Source: Dehalococcoidales bacterium (GTDB lineage: Bacteria > Chloroflexota > Dehalococcoidia > Dehalococcoidales > Fen-1064). From it: a DNA stretch of 63,786 nucleotides. The stretch covers positions 1 through 63,786 of the forward strand of contig JADHXC010000009.1 of assembly GCA_016783135.1 (NCBI GenBank). The letters run 5' to 3'. The translations under genes and the position numbers were made by a program. Of this stretch, positions 60,606 to 63,786 are shown piece after piece. The stretch's first letter is position 1. Each line of letters starts with the position of its first letter. The notes beneath the pieces are model-generated. The model did not search any database and had not been told where the DNA came from. It saw nothing but the letters and a program-made list of their open reading frames with translations.

Positions 60606-60917
60606 ATGACGACCCTTGAATTCCCGTTTCGCACCGGCAAGGTAACGATTGACCTGGAGAAGTGCCGTGGCTGTCAGAGCTATGCCTGCGTCGAAGCGTG
60701 CGCCCGGTTCGGTGGAAACCTCTTCAAGGTCGAAGAGGGCCTGCCTGTTCTGATACCATCCGTTGAAGAGGCAGGCCGCCGCTGCATCGAGGACCTTGCC
60801 TGCGAGCGCTACTGCCAGGACAACGGCAACAAGGGCCTGCAAATCACTCTGAAAATGTTCGGCCTGGACGAATACCGCAGGAAGGTCGGGCTTACCCGGC
60901 ACGGAGGCCATACATAA
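60606..60917 (+). CDS. Small ferredoxin-like protein within the acyl-CoA synthetase operon
   Basis: A 103-residue protein with seven cysteines: Cys20, Cys23, Cys28 and Cys32, then Cys60, Cys66 and Cys70. The first four follow C-x2-C-x4-C-x3-C, close to half of a 4Fe-4S ferredoxin with a two-residue expansion; the last three could complete a second cluster site but lack a fourth cysteine. The rest is a short basic tail. It lies 15 bases after the beta subunit, and its stop codon TAA directly abuts the ATG of the alpha subunit. Such an Fe-S subunit is not part of the classical enzyme. Confidence 0.8.
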   Translation: MTTLEFPFRTGKVTIDLEKCRGCQSYACVEACARFGGNLFKVEEGLPVLIPSVEEAGRRCIEDLACERYCQDNGNKGLQITLKMFGLDEYRRKVGLTRHGGHT

Positions 60918-61808
60918 ATGGCAATACTTGCTGATGAAAATACCACGGTACTGGTACAGGGTATAACCGGACGGGAAGGCAGTACCCGTGCGAAATACAT
61001 GATTGACTATGGCACCAGGCTGCTGTGCGGCGTTACGCCGGGCCGCGGCGGCAACAGCATCCACGGTGTTCCCGTATACAACACCGTTCAGGAAGCCGTC
61101 GAGGAACAGGGACCGATAGATGCCAGTGTGACCTTCGTGCCGGCACCGCAACTCAAACCCGCCGTCTTCGAGGCTATTGAGGCCGGACTGAAGATGGTTA
61201 TTGTCCCCGCGGAGCGAGTGCCCTTACACGATGCCCTGGAGATGATTTCCCTGGCACGGCGTAAGGGATGCCGCCTCTTCGGACCAGGCTGCATGGGCAT
61301 GGTCACGCCGAAGAAGGCGGCCGTGGGGTGGCTGGGTGCTTCCGTCGAATTCGCCAACGAAATCTTCATTCCCGGGGATGTTGGCGTAATGTCCCGCAGC
61401 GGTGGTCAAACGGGCACCGTGGTCTGGAGCATCACCAGGACCGGCATCGGCATATCAACGGCGATACACATCGGCACGGAGCCGGTCATCGGCACCAACT
61501 TCGCCGACGTATTACCCCTCTTCGAACAGGACGAGGCTACCAGGGCGGTAGTCTTGTTCGGTGAAATCGGCACAGTGGCCGAGGAGGAGGCTGCCGAAGT
61601 CATCAAGGAAGGCGGATTCAGCAAACCCCTGGTGGCTTATATAGCCGGTCGGACAATGCCGACCGGTATGAGATTCTCCCACGCCAGTGCCATTATTGAA
61701 AGAGGCAGGGGCACCGCGGAAAGCAAGGTCAAGGCCCTGAAGGCAGTTGGTGCGCACATCGTCGATACGCCCCAGGAGATTGCTACCACACTGGCCGGGC
61801 TTCTCTAG
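60918..61808 (+). CDS. Alpha subunit of a succinyl-CoA synthetase-like acyl-CoA synthetase
   Basis: A 296-residue SucD-type subunit. The CoA-binding Rossmann part has VLVQGITGREGSTRAKYM (11-28) and GVTPGRGGNSIHGVPVYNT; GPGCMGMVTP is the phosphate-loop region; the phosphohistidine is His255 in RFSHASAIIERGRGTA. In classical SucD this reads GHAGAI and SRSGTLTYE; here they are SHASAI and SRSGGQTG, again pointing to another acyl group. The start abuts the ferredoxin-like gene stop. Confidence 0.9.
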   Translation: MAILADENTTVLVQGITGREGSTRAKYMIDYGTRLLCGVTPGRGGNSIHGVPVYNTVQEAVEEQGPIDASVTFVPAPQLKPAVFEAIEAGLKMVIVPAERVPLHDALEMISLARRKGCRLFGPGCMGMVTPKKAAVGWLGASVEFANEIFIPGDVGVMSRSGGQTGTVVWSITRTGIGISTAIHIGTEPVIGTNFADVLPLFEQDEATRAVVLFGEIGTVAEEEAAEVIKEGGFSKPLVAYIAGRTMPTGMRFSHASAIIERGRGTAESKVKALKAVGAHIVDTPQEIATTLAGLL

Positions 61809-61824
61809 CGGACTAGTATCGCTA

Positions 61825-62589
61825 CTACTTACCCTTGTAATCGGGTGTCCTCTTCTGGGCGAAGGCCCTGGCCCCTTCCATGAAGTCATCGGTTGTCCTG
61901 ACGTAGGCGACCTTCTCGGCCTCCAGATACAGGCCATCCGGTAGAGTCATATCATACCCCCGGATAATGGCCTCTTTGGTGGCCCTGATACCGAGCGGAC
62001 CCCTCTGGCAGATAGTCTCGGCTATCTCCATAGCAGTCGACATCAACTGGTCCCTGGGGACAACCCTGCTGACCAGACCCCAACGCAGCGCCTCTTCAGC
62101 GTTTATACGGTTTCCCGTAAGCAGTATCTCAGCAGCAACCGCGCGGGGAATGAAGCGAGGCAACCTCTGAGTGCCACCACCGCCAGCCATGAAGCCAATG
62201 TTCACCTCCGGCTGGCCCAACTGGGCGTTATCAGCGGCTATCCTGACGTCACAGGTCAGGGCCAGCTCCAGACCCCCGCCAAGGCAGTAGCCGTGTATCG
62301 CGGCAATGACGGGCTTCCATATCGTGTCCGCCCGCACCGGCGGCTCGCTGCGTCTCTGGGGTGCTTCCCCGGTACCGGGCTGGAAACCCTTGATATCCGC
62401 ACCGGCGGAGAATGCCCTGTCTCCGGTACCGGTAAGGATGGCAACCCAGAGGTCGTCGTTGTCCCGGAAATCGACCATCGTTTCATTTAGCTCACGATGT
62501 ATATCAGCATTCAGGGCATTCAAAGCCTCGGGACGATTGAGGGTAATAATTGCGATGTGTCCTTTCTTCTCATAAATAACAGCAGCCAT
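61825..62589 (-). CDS. Enoyl-CoA hydratase
   Basis: A 254-residue crotonase-family enzyme. The oxyanion hole strands AFSAGADIKGF (59-69) and IHGYCLGGGLELAL (98-111) are intact, and both catalytic glutamates are present, Glu108 in GGLELAL and Glu128 in GQPEVNIG. The C-terminal KRTPDYKGK is the usual family end. It hydrates enoyl-CoA in beta-oxidation or a related pathway and could work with the acyl-CoA dehydrogenases at 25-28 kb. GAGGAGG precedes the ATG. It converges with the acyl-CoA synthetase operon. Confidence 0.93.
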   Translation of the reverse strand: MAAVIYEKKGHIAIITLNRPEALNALNADIHRELNETMVDFRDNDDLWVAILTGTGDRAFSAGADIKGFQPGTGEAPQRRSEPPVRADTIWKPVIAAIHGYCLGGGLELALTCDVRIAADNAQLGQPEVNIGFMAGGGGTQRLPRFIPRAVAAEILLTGNRINAEEALRWGLVSRVVPRDQLMSTAMEIAETICQRGPLGIRATKEAIIRGYDMTLPDGLYLEAEKVAYVRTTDDFMEGARAFAQKRTPDYKGK

Positions 62590-62911
62590 GATAACCTCCT
62601 CTTATGTTCCGGCTCAGCAGACTGAATAGCACCAACTTTTTTGTCACCTGGTCACAGGAGGTAACCCCCTATGGTACGAAACAGCGCTTTGAATTCTAGC
62701 AGAGAGGCTTTACAGCCGTCAAATATGAGAATTGACTGATTGAGGTGGTCCCCGTTATCAGGACAGGATAGAGCCTATCCTCAGATAGGATAGGGGTTGT
62801 ATTAAGAATGGGTACCGCTATCCTCAAGGAGGTCTGGTACCAAGGATTCTACCATGCCTGTAACTGGTAGCTCCTACCGGGATTAAGGCGAATACACTCC
62901 GGCCGGTTGCA
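62590..62911. other. Non-coding stretch between glmS and the enoyl-CoA hydratase gene
   Basis: 322 bases without a gene. One hairpin, CCTATCC-7 bases-GGATAGG at 62775-62795, may terminate glmS on the minus strand though no T-run follows. A GGTACC pair 62811-62840 flanks a further weak stem. Confidence 0.4.
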
Positions 62912-63786
62912 CTACTTCACTGTCACTGACTTGGCAAGGTTACGCGGCATATCCGGGTCCAGACCCCTGCTTATGGCGGAATGATATGCGAAGAGCTGGA
63001 GTGGAATGATGGTCACCAGTGGATAAAATATCTCATCGACCTCGGGAATCTTGATCCATTCATCGAAGGTTGGTTCGTCCCGGTCAGAAACACCGAGGAC
63101 CAGGGCGCCACGGGCCTTGGTCTCGGCGATGTTTGAGAGTGTCTCGTCGAATGTATAGTCAGCAGGGCATATGGCGACAACCGGAGTCCCCTTCTCAATC
63201 AGTGCCAGTGTGCCGTGTTTCAGTTCCCCGGCTGGCATACCTTCGGCATGGACATAGGCAATTTCCTTGAGCTTCAAGGCGCCCTCGCCGGCAACGGCGA
63301 AGTTGATTCCACGGGCGATATAGTAGAAATCGTTCTTGTTTTTCATCTTGGCGGCAATCCTGGGTACTTCCCGTCCGTTGTGCTGCAGGTTGGTCTCAAT
63401 GAGATTAGAGGCTGCCGTCAACTGGCTGACACCTTCGTCATACCGGTTCACCATGGTATATGCCAGCAGGTACAGGACGGTAAGCTGTGCCATGAAGGAC
63501 TTCGTAGCGGCGACGCTTATCTCGGGGCCGCAATTAAGGTAAGCTACCCGGTCGCTGGCACGGGCCAGTGAGGACCCGACCACGTTGACCAGTGAGAAAA
63601 CGGTAGCCCCGCTCTCCTTAGCCCTCTTCACTCCGTCCATGACATCAGCGGTCTCTCCGCTCTGAGATACAGCTATGACCAGCGTGTTCTTGTCGATAGA
63701 ATCGGCGAAGTAACCGAACTCAGAGGCTATGACAACATCGCTGAACTTGCCTGAAATCCTGGAAAACGCGTATCTACCGATGAGGG
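62912..63786 (-). CDS. glmS: Glutamine-fructose-6-phosphate aminotransferase, C-terminal part (runs off the window)
   Basis: The last 291 codons of GlmS, which makes glucosamine 6-phosphate for cell-envelope sugars. The frame stays open to the window edge, where it encodes LIGRYAFSRISGKFSDVV and AVSQSGETADV, the first sugar-isomerase (SIS) domain. The second SIS domain includes FYYIARGINFAVAGEGALKLKE and the HAEGMPAGELKHG motif. The C-terminus ends PRNLAKSVTVK, the canonical GlmS end. The N-terminal glutaminase domain lies outside the window. Confidence 0.95.
   Translation of the reverse strand, partial: LIGRYAFSRISGKFSDVVIASEFGYFADSIDKNTLVIAVSQSGETADVMDGVKRAKESGATVFSLVNVVGSSLARASDRVAYLNCGPEISVAATKSFMAQLTVLYLLAYTMVNRYDEGVSQLTAASNLIETNLQHNGREVPRIAAKMKNKNDFYYIARGINFAVAGEGALKLKEIAYVHAEGMPAGELKHGTLALIEKGTPVVAICPADYTFDETLSNIAETKARGALVLGVSDRDEPTFDEWIKIPEVDEIFYPLVTIIPLQLFAYHSAISRGLDPDMPRNLAKSVTVK

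Overview
The window reads as chromosomal DNA of a GC-rich, probably anaerobic bacterium. Several features fit an uncultivated Chloroflexota lineage (Dehalococcoidia-like): many acyl-CoA and 2-oxoacid enzymes, an archaeal-style Fe-S/sulfur module, DUF362 and DUF39 proteins, a tubulin-like GTPase and no aerobic respiratory genes. That assignment is inference from gene content; there is no rRNA, tRNA, CRISPR or phage here. The densest signal that is not coding is a set of short non-autonomous transposable elements. Family A has eleven copies (about 40 to 300 bp, TA-flanked, ends reading GCAGGGTG...CACCCTGC). Family B has three or four copies (about 131 bp, ends reading CTAGTGT(A/G)GTG).

Layout. 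0.3-3.0 kb, minus strand: a sulfur-transfer operon (tusA, DsrE-like, NifS-like, IscU-DUF59 fusion) whose NifS-like protein lacks the PLP lysine. 3.9-5.1 kb: a DUF39 homocysteine-synthesis protein. 5.6-9.2 kb: phosphofructokinase, a DUF362 protein, a DsbA-family gene that appears to be a UGA/selenocysteine selenoprotein, and a lipase-like hydrolase. 9.2-14.9 kb: CotH-like lipoprotein, alpha/beta hydrolase, Smr protein, a thiolase-like/DUF35 pair and a secreted protein. 15.2-20.9 kb: prepilin peptidase, glycerate kinase, glyoxylate/hydroxypyruvate reductase, a tubulin/FtsZ-like GTPase and a site-2 protease. 21.1-25.2 kb: ferredoxin-nitroreductase coupled to two tandem EthD-like proteins, a HAD phosphatase and a second nitroreductase. 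25.5-28.9 kb: two acyl-CoA dehydrogenases and a stand-alone receiver protein.

29.7-44.7 kb is the metabolic core. It holds a complete acetoin-dehydrogenase-type 2-oxoacid dehydrogenase operon (acoA, acoB, gcvH-like, acoX, acoC, lpdA). Upstream is a second minus-strand operon with a zinc alcohol dehydrogenase, lipB, lipA and a GlcD/GlcF-type oxidoreductase. A divergent second E1 alpha/beta pair follows. The lipoate genes supply the cofactor that the E2 and H-protein need. 44.9-50.9 kb: small repeat proteins, a NYN-LOTUS protein, a PfkB kinase, a CoA-disulfide reductase-rhodanese and a DUF457 membrane protein. 51.2-59.3 kb: a giant DUF362 protein, a Lon-family protease, an old-yellow-enzyme-type reductase and an FKBP lipoprotein. 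59.3-62.6 kb: an acyl-CoA synthetase (succinyl-CoA synthetase-like) with a ferredoxin-like gene between its two subunits, then an enoyl-CoA hydratase. The window ends inside glmS.

The points most worth a second look are the UGA-interrupted DsbA gene with a bacterial SECIS-like hairpin, the NifS-like protein missing its catalytic lysine and histidine, the eight genes whose stop codon coincides with a transposable-element end, and the ferredoxin-like subunit in the acyl-CoA synthetase operon.
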